From an uncultured Aquimarina sp. (GTDB taxonomy: Bacteria > Bacteroidota > Bacteroidia > Flavobacteriales > Flavobacteriaceae): 64,000 bases of DNA. Position numbers and translations under genes: made by a program. The stretch is taken from positions 113,755 to 177,754 of the forward strand of contig CANMWA010000012.1 in the NCBI GenBank assembly GCA_947501475.1, read 5' to 3'. The notes under the pieces are model-generated. The model saw only the letters and a program-made list of their open reading frames with translations. It was not told where the DNA came from and made no database searches. Shown here in pieces: positions 28,007-35,982 of the stretch. How positions within the stretch are numbered: position 1 is the first letter of the stretch; every line of letters starts with the position of its first letter.

Positions 28007-28825
28007 CTAATATTGCTCATTTTCATTAGGGAAATCTACAGCTTTTACATCGGTGACATATTGTTTAAAAGCATCTGTCATTTCGGTATAAAGGTCAAGG
28101 TAACGTCTTAAAAAACGAGGATTAAATTCATGTGTCATCCCTAGCATATCATGAGTTACTAAAACTTGCCCATCAACACCATTTCCTGCTCCGATACCAA
28201 TAATAGGTATCGTTAGACTCTCAGCAACTTCTTTAGCTAGTTTGGCAGGAACTTTTTCTAATACAATAGCAAAACATCCTATTTTTTCTAACATTAAAGC
28301 ATCTTCTTTTAATTTTTGGGCTTCTTCTTCCTCTTTTGCACGAACAGTATAGGTTCCGAATTTGTAGATAGATTGAGGCGTTAAGCCAAGGTGTCCCATA
28401 ACTGGTATCCCAGCATTTAAAGTTCTTTTAATTGATTCTTTGATTTCTTTTCCGCCTTCCATCTTTACAGCATGCCCTCCAGACTCCTTCATAATTCGTA
28501 TGGCAGAGCGAAGCGCTTCTTTAGGATCACTTTGGTAACTTCCGAAAGGAATATCTACTACAATAAGAGCACGTTCTATTGCTCTTACAACAGAAGATGC
28601 ATGATATATCATCTGATCAAGCGTAATAGGGAGTGTAGTCTCATGTCCTGCCATGACATTAGATGCCGAATCACCAACAAGAATTACATCTACTCCGGCA
28701 CCATCAACAATCTTTGCCATGGTATAATCATAGGCAGTTAGCATTGATATTTTTTCTCCATTAGCCTTCATATCTACCAAGGATTTTACTGTAACGCGTT
28801 TGTAATCTTTTTTTGCTGTAGACAT
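28007..28825 (-). CDS. panB: 3-methyl-2-oxobutanoate hydroxymethyltransferase
   Basis: PanB transfers a hydroxymethyl group from methylenetetrahydrofolate to 2-oxoisovalerate to give ketopantoate, the first step of pantothenate and CoA synthesis. The 272-residue protein has TAYDYTMAKIVDGAGVDVIL, the metal-binding VGDSASNVMAGHETTLPI (about 50-68), the KMEGG motif, MGHLGLTPQS and the catalytic region IGIGAGNGVDGQVLV. Length is typical. Its substrate 2-oxoisovalerate is shared with LeuA about 5 kb away, but they are in separate transcription units. No other pan gene is in the window. Confidence 0.96.
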   Translation of the reverse strand: MSTAKKDYKRVTVKSLVDMKANGEKISMLTAYDYTMAKIVDGAGVDVILVGDSASNVMAGHETTLPITLDQMIYHASSVVRAIERALIVVDIPFGSYQSDPKEALRSAIRIMKESGGHAVKMEGGKEIKESIKRTLNAGIPVMGHLGLTPQSIYKFGTYTVRAKEEEEAQKLKEDALMLEKIGCFAIVLEKVPAKLAKEVAESLTIPIIGIGAGNGVDGQVLVTHDMLGMTHEFNPRFLRRYLDLYTEMTDAFKQYVTDVKAVDFPNENEQY

Positions 28826-28956
28826 TTTTGAAATTTTTTAGGATTGTAAAAGTAAGCATTTACCAATATCGTAACAAGTGTATCTAGTTTTTGATCTTGT
28901 TTTAAATATAAAAGGAATTAAAATACTACATTTATAAATCTCAAAAAGTAATTGTT

Positions 28957-29436
28957 ATGTATAAATTATTGGTATTTTCTTTTCTTTTTATCTCAAATAT
29001 TATCTTTTCACAAAAAGATGCTTCTATGGATGATGTAAGCCGTTATAAAAAAGAAGTAAAACAAACTGTTTTAGAGTTTTTTAAAGGATTTCATTCTGGA
29101 GATACGGTCAAAATAAAAAAAACAATGGATGATAATATCATCATGCAAACTATTGCCGAAACAAAAGATGGAGGTAAAAAAGCGGTGCAAACCGATGTTA
29201 GTAAATTCTTGAAAGCAATCAAAGGAAGGCCTTCAGGACAACGCTGGGACGAACGATTATTACTTTTTGAAATTACAGCAGATTCTGCCATAGCAAACGT
29301 ATGGACTCCTTATGAATTCTATTTCAATGACAAGTTTAGTCATTGTGGTGTAAATGTTTTTCAATTATACAATGACGGTAAGTCTTGGAAAATTCTAACA
29401 ATGACTGATACACGAAATAGAGAAGGATGTAAATAG
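28957..29436 (+). CDS. Exported NTF2-like (SnoaL/DUF4440-type) protein
   Basis: This 159-residue protein has a signal peptide (about 1-19, ending IIFSQ). The mature region follows an NTF2-like fold pattern: a long helix with EFFKGFHSGDTVKIKKTMDD, a central DERLLLFEITADSAIANVW strand, and a final NVFQLYNDGKSWKILTMTDT strand pair. Many such proteins are small binding or isomerase-like domains; the role here is unknown. It stands alone, divergent from panB. Confidence 0.75.
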   Translation: MYKLLVFSFLFISNIIFSQKDASMDDVSRYKKEVKQTVLEFFKGFHSGDTVKIKKTMDDNIIMQTIAETKDGGKKAVQTDVSKFLKAIKGRPSGQRWDERLLLFEITADSAIANVWTPYEFYFNDKFSHCGVNVFQLYNDGKSWKILTMTDTRNREGCK

Positions 29437-29474
29437 GTATTAGGTTTAAGTTTTTTATTAGTATACGACTAGTT

Positions 29475-29517
29475 GCTCTCCCCTTTGGGAGATATGCCCA
29501 AAGGACAGAGAGGGCTT
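29475..29517. repeat. GC-rich palindromic element
   Basis: CCTTTGGG (29482-29489) pairs with CCCAAAGG (29497-29504), with outer CTCTC/GAGAG arms. It is much richer in G and C than the surrounding DNA and overlaps the L-serine ammonia-lyase stop. It may be a dispersed flavobacterial repeat, also acting as a terminator. Confidence 0.55.
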
Positions 29518-30940
29518 AACAATCACTCAAACTTACTTTGACAGCCAAACCACCTTCACTAGTCTCTTTATATTTGGTATTCATATCCTGTGCAGTTTCC
29601 CACATGGTTTCAATAACCTTATCTAAAGGTACTTTTGCATGTGCAGCATCGGTATCTAATGCCATTTCGCATGCATTAATTGCTTTGATAGCACCCATAG
29701 CATTTCTTTCTATACAAGGCACTTGTACCAAACCAGCAATAGGGTCACAAGTAAGTCCCAGGTGATGTTCCATAGCGATTTCACTCGCCATCAATACTTG
29801 TTCTGGTGTACCCCCCATTAATTCGGTTAATGCACCAGCTGCCATTGCCGATGAAACACCGATTTCTGCCTGGCAACCACCCATGGCAGCAGAGATAGTA
29901 GCACCTTTCTTAAATAAACTGCCGATTTCTCCCGCCACTAGCATAAATTGTTTTATATCATCAAAATTGGCATCATGATTTTCGATCACCATATAGTACA
30001 TCATAACAGCGGGTATTACTCCCGCACTTCCATTAGTAGGAGCGGTTACCACTCTTCCTAGAGAAGCATTAACTTCATTTACTGCCAAAGCAAAGCATGA
30101 TACCCATTTTAATATCTGACGAAATTTCACTTCGGTGTCTCGAATGGCTTCAATCCATTCTGTTGGATTGGTATACGAAGTAGTGTTAATTAGCCTTTTA
30201 TGCGTATCATAGGCTCTTCTCCTTACATTTAATCCTCCTGGTAATGTACCTTCAGTATGACAGCCAATATACATAGACTCTAACATCACTTTCCATATAG
30301 CATCTATCCGTTCATCTATTTCTTGATCGTTTCTTAAAGATCGTTCGTTTTCTAGAACGATTTCAGAAACTTTTTTATTTTTACTAGCGCAATATGCTAA
30401 TAGATCTGTTGCTTTTTGAATAGGTAATGGGAAATGCAGAAACTCATCAAGTTTCTTTTCTTTTCTTTTTCGTTCTTCTTTTACAACAAAACCACCACCA
30501 ATAGAATAAAATGAAGAAGAAATCTGTACCCCATCTTTTAAGGTTGCATGAAAAGTTATCGCATTAGGATGAAAATCTTTAAATTCTTTATTGAATATAA
30601 TTTGAGTACTGGGATCAAAAGAAACGTGTAACTTATTATCGAATAAAAGTTTTTTTGAATTTGTAATGGTTTTTACTATTGATGAGATTTTTGAAACATC
30701 AATGGTTTGTGGATCATAACCACATAAACCAAGAATAACAGCTATATCTGTAGCATGCCCTTTTCCGGTTAGAGAAAGTGAACCAAAAAGATCAATAGTA
30801 ATAGAAGTAACCGATTCGAATTGATTACTTTTTTTAAGTTCTGCAATCCATCTGCGACCTGCTCGCCAGGGACCTAGTGTATGTGAACTAGAGGGGCCAA
30901 CTCCAATTTTCAGCATATCAAAAATACTGATACATTCCAT
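29516..30940 (-). CDS. sdaA: L-serine ammonia-lyase, single-chain iron-sulfur type
   Basis: The enzyme deaminates L-serine to pyruvate and ammonia using an oxygen-labile [4Fe-4S] cluster. The 474-residue chain has the beta domain first (SIFDMLKIGVGPSSSHTLGP, about 4-23) and the alpha domain after (TEGTLPGGLNVRRRAYDT, APTNGSAGVIPAVMMYY, GGCQAEIGVSSAMAAGAL, LTCDPIAGLVQVPCIERN), so both halves are fused as in E. coli SdaA. Cys residues in the last two motifs and C-terminal region are the likely cluster ligands. It is a single-gene unit divergent from dnaK. Confidence 0.95.
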   Translation of the reverse strand: MECISIFDMLKIGVGPSSSHTLGPWRAGRRWIAELKKSNQFESVTSITIDLFGSLSLTGKGHATDIAVILGLCGYDPQTIDVSKISSIVKTITNSKKLLFDNKLHVSFDPSTQIIFNKEFKDFHPNAITFHATLKDGVQISSSFYSIGGGFVVKEERKRKEKKLDEFLHFPLPIQKATDLLAYCASKNKKVSEIVLENERSLRNDQEIDERIDAIWKVMLESMYIGCHTEGTLPGGLNVRRRAYDTHKRLINTTSYTNPTEWIEAIRDTEVKFRQILKWVSCFALAVNEVNASLGRVVTAPTNGSAGVIPAVMMYYMVIENHDANFDDIKQFMLVAGEIGSLFKKGATISAAMGGCQAEIGVSSAMAAGALTELMGGTPEQVLMASEIAMEHHLGLTCDPIAGLVQVPCIERNAMGAIKAINACEMALDTDAAHAKVPLDKVIETMWETAQDMNTKYKETSEGGLAVKVSLSDC

Positions 30941-31077
30941 AATTCTTAATTATTGAAATAATTTAAGCAGTAAATATAGTTTTTTGACAATAAATAAGGT
31001 CTTTTTTTATGGAATAGTTAGCGCTATCTTTTTTCTGAAACTTGATTCAAGTTTTATAGAAGTCGAAGAAGGTATAA

Positions 31078-31118
31078 TGACATCCTGTCAGATAGATAGC
31101 AATGGCATAATCATTGAC
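31078..31118 (+). promoter_or_regulatory. dnaK upstream region: TGACA-N3-TGTCA operator-like repeat and sigma54-like -24/-12
   Basis: An inverted repeat TGACA/TGTCA (31078-31082, 31086-31090) is followed by TGGCAT-N5-TTGAC (31103-31118). The GG-N10-G spacing fits a sigma54 promoter, with the -12 GC read as GA. A start near 31129 would give a leader of about 40 nt. No CIRCE element was seen. Confidence 0.45.
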
Positions 31119-31168
31119 TTTACAGAATTAATTATTAGAAATAACACTTAACATTTATAAAAAATAAT

Positions 31169-33079
31169 ATGAGTAAGATAATAGGAATTGACTTAGGTAC
31201 AACCAACTCTTGCGTTTCTGTAATGGAAGGTAATGAGCCGGTAGTAATCCCTAATGCTGAAGGTAAAAGAACTACCCCTTCTGTAATTGCTTTTGTAGAA
31301 GGAGGAGAAATTAAAGTAGGAGACCCTGCAAAGCGTCAAGCGGTTACGAATCCTACTAAGACTATTTCTTCTATAAAGAGATTCATGGGGAACAAATTCT
31401 CTGAATCGGCTAAAGAAGCTAAACGAGCTGCTTATAAAGTAGTAAAAGGAGATAATAATACGCCACGTGTAGATATCGATGGGCGTTTATATACACCCCA
31501 AGAATTATCTGCAATGACACTTCAGAAAATGAAGAAAACTGCAGAAGATTATCTTGGACAAGATGTTACTAGAGCAGTAATTACTGTTCCAGCATACTTT
31601 AATGACGCACAGCGTCAAGCGACTAAAGAAGCTGGAGAAATTGCAGGCCTTAAAGTAGAAAGAATAATCAATGAGCCAACCGCTGCTGCATTAGCATATG
31701 GTCTTGATAAAAAAGGAACAGATCAAAAAATCGTTGTATTTGACTTTGGAGGAGGTACACATGATGTTTCTATCCTAGAATTAGGAGATGGTGTATTTGA
31801 AGTATTATCTACAGATGGAGATACTCACTTAGGAGGTGATGATGTAGATCAAAAGATTATCGATTGGTTGGCAGAAGAATTTAAGGCAGATGAAAACATG
31901 GATCTGCGTGATGATCCTATGGCATTGCAACGTCTTAAAGAAGCTGCAGAGAAAGCTAAGATAGAATTATCATCTTCTCCTCAGACAGAAATCAATTTAC
32001 CATATGTTACGGCAACCGCTAGCGGACCTAAACACTTAGTAAGAACATTATCGAAAGCTAAATTTGATCAATTAATTGATGATTTAGTAAAACGTACTGT
32101 TGAGCCTTGTCGTACAGCGCTTAAAGCTGCAGGATTATCAACTAGCGATATCGATGAAATTATATTAGTTGGTGGATCTACTCGTATTCCTGCTGTACAG
32201 GAAGCTGTAGAAAAATTCTTTGGTAAATCTCCAAGTAAAGGAGTAAATCCAGATGAGGTTGTTGCTGTTGGAGCTGCAATCCAGGGAGGAGTATTAACAG
32301 GAGATGTAAAAGATGTATTATTATTAGACGTTACACCACTTTCTTTAGGTATTGAAACTATGGGTAATGTAATGACTAAGCTTATTGAGGCTAATACTAC
32401 GATTCCTACCAAGAAATCACAAGTATTCTCTACGGCTGCAGATAACCAACCATCTGTTGAGATTCATGTATTACAAGGTGAGCGTCCTATGGCTGCAGAT
32501 AATAAGACAATTGGTCGTTTCCACTTAGATGGAATTCCACCAGCGCAGAGAGGAACACCACAGATCGAAGTTACCTTTGATATCGATGCTAATGGTATCA
32601 TCAAAGTTTCTGCTACAGATAAAGCGACTAATAAGTCTCAGGATATTCGTATCGAAGCTTCTTCAGGATTAACAGAAGAAGAAATCGAGAAAATGAAGCA
32701 AGAAGCTGAGGCTAATGCTGAAGCTGATAAAGCTGCAAAGGAAACTGCAGATAAGTTAAATGAAGCTGATGGAATGATTTTCCAGACAGAAAAACAACTT
32801 ACAGAGTTTGGTGATAAATTATCTGATGATAAGAAAAAACCAGTTGAAGAGGCTTTAGAAGAACTGAAAAAAGCTTATGAGTCTAAAGATCTTGCTGTAA
32901 TCCAACCAGCTCTTGATAAAATCAACGAAGCATGGAAAGTAGCTAGCGAAGAGATGTACAAAGCTCAGGCAGACGCTCAACAAAATGGACAACCAGGTCC
33001 TGATGCCGGTGCAGATCAACCTGGAGACGGATCTGAAGGAAGTGATGTAGAAGATGTTGACTTCGAAGAAGTAAAGTAA
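31169..33079 (+). CDS. dnaK: Molecular chaperone DnaK (Hsp70)
   Basis: DnaK is the ATP-driven Hsp70 chaperone that works with DnaJ and GrpE on unfolded proteins in the cytoplasm. The 636-residue protein begins with IGIDLGTTNSCVSVMEG and has VFDFGGGTHDVSIL, ILVGGSTRIPAVQ, the linker DVLLLDVTPLSLGIETMG (about 386-403), a substrate-binding beta sandwich, a helical lid and the C-terminal GSDVEDVDFEEVK tail. Length is normal. dnaJ and grpE are not adjacent. It is a single gene with its own terminator and a distinctive upstream region. Confidence 0.99.
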   Translation: MSKIIGIDLGTTNSCVSVMEGNEPVVIPNAEGKRTTPSVIAFVEGGEIKVGDPAKRQAVTNPTKTISSIKRFMGNKFSESAKEAKRAAYKVVKGDNNTPRVDIDGRLYTPQELSAMTLQKMKKTAEDYLGQDVTRAVITVPAYFNDAQRQATKEAGEIAGLKVERIINEPTAAALAYGLDKKGTDQKIVVFDFGGGTHDVSILELGDGVFEVLSTDGDTHLGGDDVDQKIIDWLAEEFKADENMDLRDDPMALQRLKEAAEKAKIELSSSPQTEINLPYVTATASGPKHLVRTLSKAKFDQLIDDLVKRTVEPCRTALKAAGLSTSDIDEIILVGGSTRIPAVQEAVEKFFGKSPSKGVNPDEVVAVGAAIQGGVLTGDVKDVLLLDVTPLSLGIETMGNVMTKLIEANTTIPTKKSQVFSTAADNQPSVEIHVLQGERPMAADNKTIGRFHLDGIPPAQRGTPQIEVTFDIDANGIIKVSATDKATNKSQDIRIEASSGLTEEEIEKMKQEAEANAEADKAAKETADKLNEADGMIFQTEKQLTEFGDKLSDDKKKPVEEALEELKKAYESKDLAVIQPALDKINEAWKVASEEMYKAQADAQQNGQPGPDAGADQPGDGSEGSDVEDVDFEEVK

Positions 33080-33100
33080 TTTACGAATTCAATAATATCA

Positions 33101-33133
33101 AAAAACGCCCAAGCAATTTGCTTGGGCGTTTTT
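33101..33133 (+). terminator. dnaK terminator
   Basis: A perfect 15-bp stem (33101-33115 with 33119-33133) contains CGCCCAAG and ends in Ts. Confidence 0.9.
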
Positions 33134-33214
33134 GGGTTTATAGAGTAGTTTAAACTTTTATGTAAAGTCCGTTTAGTATGATAATCATATTAACGAATAA
33201 TCATATTTTTTTAA

Positions 33215-34801
33215 TTATTCAAGATATTTCCATCCTTCCAAAAAGTCTTCCCAATTGTTTTTGAAATAAGCAGCAGGAGGGTAGTTGCCAGGTTTAAAAA
33301 TCCCTGCATACATTTGTTTATTACCAACTTTATAAGATTCAAAATCAATCATTCGGTACCCTTTAGATTCTAGCTCTTTCCATTTTGATAGAAAACTACT
33401 CCAGTTATCTTTGAAATAAGCGGCAGGAGCATAATTACCAGGTTTAAATATCCCAGCATACATTTGTTTGTTACCGACTTTATAAGATTCAAAATCGATC
33501 ATTCGATATCCTTTGGATTCTAAGTCTTGCCATTTTGACAAGAAATCTCCCCAATTATCTTTGAAATAAGCAGCTTTGCTATATGTTCCTGGTTTAAATA
33601 TCCCAGCATACATTTGTTGATTGCCTATTTTGTAGGATTCAAAATCAATCATTCGATATCCTTTAGATTCTAGTTCTTGCCATTTTGATAAAAATGCACC
33701 CCAATTATTTTTAAAATAAGCGGCAGGGGTATAGTTACCAGGTTCAAAAAGTCCGGCATACATTCGTTTTCTACCAAGAGTATAGGACTCAAAATCAATC
33801 ATTCGATATCCTTTGGATTCTAGTTCTTGCCATTTTGATAAAAAATCTCCCCAATTATCTTTAAAATAAGAGGCAGAATTATGACTTCCTGGTTTAAATA
33901 TCCCAGCATACATTTGTTGATTGCCTACTTTGTAAGATTCGAAATCAAACATTCGATACGGTCGGGATCTTGGTACATCAATTAATACTCGCCCGTCAGG
34001 TATTTTCTGTCCGTTAAAACTACTCCACCCACTATGCAGATTTGTATTGTTAGGTACATAGGTCTTTGCAGCACCTTTTTTAAACTTCATTATTTTAGGG
34101 CTTCCGTCTTTTTCTGTATGCAGATGTAAATGTGTTCCTGTAGAATTTCCAGAATTACCTAATCTGCCCAAAAATTGTCCTTTAACTACATGTACTTGAT
34201 CCGCTTCATCATAATTTGTATACTGCCCAGAAAAAACAGCTGGAGCAGGGTATGATATCTCATTATTAGGACATAAGTTTTGCGGAATTGACCCAGGGAT
34301 CATATGTGCGTATAATGTTTTTGTTCCGTCATCATTTTCTATCCATAGCATGTTCCCACCGCCAGGAATTAACTTGGCAGCAACCAATGGGTGTTTTGTG
34401 CCGTCTGCAGGGTTTTCAGGAGCATTTCGCCAACCAGCAACTATTGTACCGCTAGCTATCGCATAGATTGGTTTTCCGTAGGCTAGATGATGAGAATTTT
34501 TACTTCCATCGGTACCTTCTTTGAGACGACTCCATTTATTATTACCTAGGTATCGTTTTACATGAATATCTTTTCCTTCTTTTTGGGTGCCTTGTCCATT
34601 GTGGGTATAGGTATATACGCGTTCTTTAATTTTTATATCCTCTCCTCTAAATGGTAATTCATATTTAGATTGTGCAATTTGAACAAAACCTATCTTTTCT
34701 TTTGATGCCTCTTCAGGTGATTTTATAATATCTTCTTTTTCGCATGAAAAGAAAGAGATTGCGAAAAGATAAATCAATAGATTTATTTTTATGTGTTTCA
34801 T
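33215..34801 (-). CDS. LytM/M23 peptidase-like lipoprotein with five tandem repeats
   Basis: This 528-residue lipoprotein has a signal peptide with lipobox FSC (Cys20) followed by acidic residues. Residues about 95-255 form an M23 (LytM) fold: GKPIYAIASGTIVAGW, TLYAHM, GRLGNSGNSTGTHLHLHT. The HxH zinc pair and YAH are present, but the usual first HxxxD ligand pair is unclear (SHHLAYGKP), so activity against peptidoglycan is uncertain. Residues about 282-528 are five repeats of 50 residues, each starting YRMIDFESY and containing MYAGIFKPG and YFKDNW, similar to bacterial tandem repeat domain 1. It lies downstream of the lipoprotein, CHAT and subtilase genes on the same strand. Confidence 0.85.
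   Translation of the reverse strand: MKHIKINLLIYLFAISFFSCEKEDIIKSPEEASKEKIGFVQIAQSKYELPFRGEDIKIKERVYTYTHNGQGTQKEGKDIHVKRYLGNNKWSRLKEGTDGSKNSHHLAYGKPIYAIASGTIVAGWRNAPENPADGTKHPLVAAKLIPGGGNMLWIENDDGTKTLYAHMIPGSIPQNLCPNNEISYPAPAVFSGQYTNYDEADQVHVVKGQFLGRLGNSGNSTGTHLHLHTEKDGSPKIMKFKKGAAKTYVPNNTNLHSGWSSFNGQKIPDGRVLIDVPRSRPYRMFDFESYKVGNQQMYAGIFKPGSHNSASYFKDNWGDFLSKWQELESKGYRMIDFESYTLGRKRMYAGLFEPGNYTPAAYFKNNWGAFLSKWQELESKGYRMIDFESYKIGNQQMYAGIFKPGTYSKAAYFKDNWGDFLSKWQDLESKGYRMIDFESYKVGNKQMYAGIFKPGNYAPAAYFKDNWSSFLSKWKELESKGYRMIDFESYKVGNKQMYAGIFKPGNYPPAAYFKNNWEDFLEGWKYLE
33218..33958 (-). repeat. Five 150-bp tandem coding repeats
   Basis: In-frame direct repeats of 150 bp (the last 141 bp) encode the C-terminal half of the M23-like lipoprotein. 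DNA identity between units is high, notably the block encoding YRMIDFESY, so the copy number could change by recombination. Confidence 0.85.
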
Positions 34802-34868
34802 GATTTTTTGTTTTTAAGAGTTGCCCCGTTGTTTGTGGTTTATTGTTTGATGTATTATAATTATTAGT

Positions 34869-34910
34869 GTTTAAAAAGAAGCGCCTAATTAAAAAGACGC
34901 TTCTTTAAAC
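34869..34910 (-). terminator. Hairpin downstream of the 34.9-kb lipoprotein gene
   Basis: GTTTAAAAAGAAGCG (34869-34883) pairs with CGCTTCTTTAAAC (34898-34910) with two bulged bases. It lies just after the minus-strand stop at 34930. Confidence 0.6.
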
Positions 34911-34929
34911 ATAAATCAACAAATCTGAA

Positions 34930-35751
34930 TTAAAAGAATTTTGTAAATGCTCTAAATTTTCCCGTATTGTATGGTCTGAATCTTTTTACACGACGCTTTT
35001 TGTTATTTGAAGTATACCAGCGATATTTCCAAATACCATTACCCATATCAACTTGAAATACTACATTGTTATCTGTTAAAAACTGCATTCGGGTGATCCC
35101 GCAAATAACATTTGTCCATGTTGTTATGTCATCAAGCAATCTCCATTTACCATCAAAAAAAGAGCTTCTATGTAGCGTATTCCATGTACCATTATCACAA
35201 AATTCAATACTTGTTGGTGTAGAAATTACAGGAGCATCGCAATACACTTGTCTAAATTTGTTAGCACCTACATCATAACAAGCAGCTTTTGACATTGTTG
35301 AGAAACCAGTTTCTAACAACTCAATAGGCGCAGTTTTGGTACTTGATTTTCTTCCTGATAATTCTAAAGCCCCATTTTTTGATGTAGCAGCGATTGCTGC
35401 AGGTACTTCAATCGTTTTGTTAGTAAGACTAATAAAGAGATCAAAAGGTGTTTGTTTTTCATCATCTAGTAAAGTTGCGAATTGATCATTTTTAGTATAG
35501 TTTTCGCTAACTTGATGACCGATCACTATATCACCCTCTTTTCCAATTTGTATGAACTTAAATTCATGGCCATTTTTCTGGATTTTTGCCAATAGTTTTT
35601 GTTCTACTTTTAATTGATCAGACGATACTATCTCTTCGGATGAATTGTCATTGACAACAGAATCTTCTAAAACTTCATTCGCTTCATCTTTATCACATGA
35701 AACAAAAAGTAATACTCCAATACACATTAGTGTATACAATAAATTTTTCAT
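34930..35751 (-). CDS. Lipoprotein with ECF-type promoter, unknown function
   Basis: This 273-residue protein has a lipobox VSC (Cys19) followed by DKDEANE, and an acidic low-complexity linker to about residue 45. The body has no recognised family. It includes a Cys-containing segment (CYDVGANKFRQVYC and FCDNGTW) and a basic, aromatic C-terminus (WKYRWYTSNNKKRRVKRFRP). The Cys pairs may form disulfides outside the cytoplasm. Its promoter at 35870-35910 matches that of the subtilase gene nearly block for block, which links it to the ECF sigma locus. The leader is about 120 nt. Confidence 0.75.
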   Translation of the reverse strand: MKNLLYTLMCIGVLLFVSCDKDEANEVLEDSVVNDNSSEEIVSSDQLKVEQKLLAKIQKNGHEFKFIQIGKEGDIVIGHQVSENYTKNDQFATLLDDEKQTPFDLFISLTNKTIEVPAAIAATSKNGALELSGRKSSTKTAPIELLETGFSTMSKAACYDVGANKFRQVYCDAPVISTPTSIEFCDNGTWNTLHRSSFFDGKWRLLDDITTWTNVICGITRMQFLTDNNVVFQVDMGNGIWKYRWYTSNNKKRRVKRFRPYNTGKFRAFTKFF

Positions 35752-35869
35752 TTTTTATTAGGTTTTAATAGTACTTACTCTATTTATGGCTTTTCAGTTT
35801 CCGCCATTCACAATTTTGGTTGTGGTTTTGAAAAATGTAATGGGAGATCAGCCCATTAAAACAATTGTT

Positions 35870-35910
35870 TATTTGTATAGAGGAGTATGCAACTCAATAA
35901 ATGTTACCCT
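35870..35910 (-). promoter_or_regulatory. ECF-type promoter copy 1
   Basis: Read on the minus strand: AGGGTAACATT, 15 nt, TCCT, 4 nt, ACAAATA. All three blocks and both spacings recur at 40235-40275. GTAAC is a common -35 core for ECF sigma factors in Bacteroidota, and TCCT falls at the -10 position. Confidence 0.7.
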
Positions 35911-35922
35911 GTGATTGTAAAA

Positions 35923-35960
35923 AAAACAAAACAGAAGTCAATTGGCTTCTGTTTTGTTTT
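35923..35960 (-). terminator. Terminator of the CHAT gene
   Basis: A perfect 15-bp stem (35923-35937 with 35946-35960) with an 8-nt loop and a U-tract on the minus strand. It lies 23 nt beyond the CHAT stop codon. Confidence 0.85.
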
Positions 35961-35982
35961 TAAATTTAAATGTATTTGAAAT

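Noticed and set aside
33218..33958. Possible CRISPR-like direct repeats
   Set aside because: The unit is 150 bp, in frame, without unique spacers, and encodes protein repeats.
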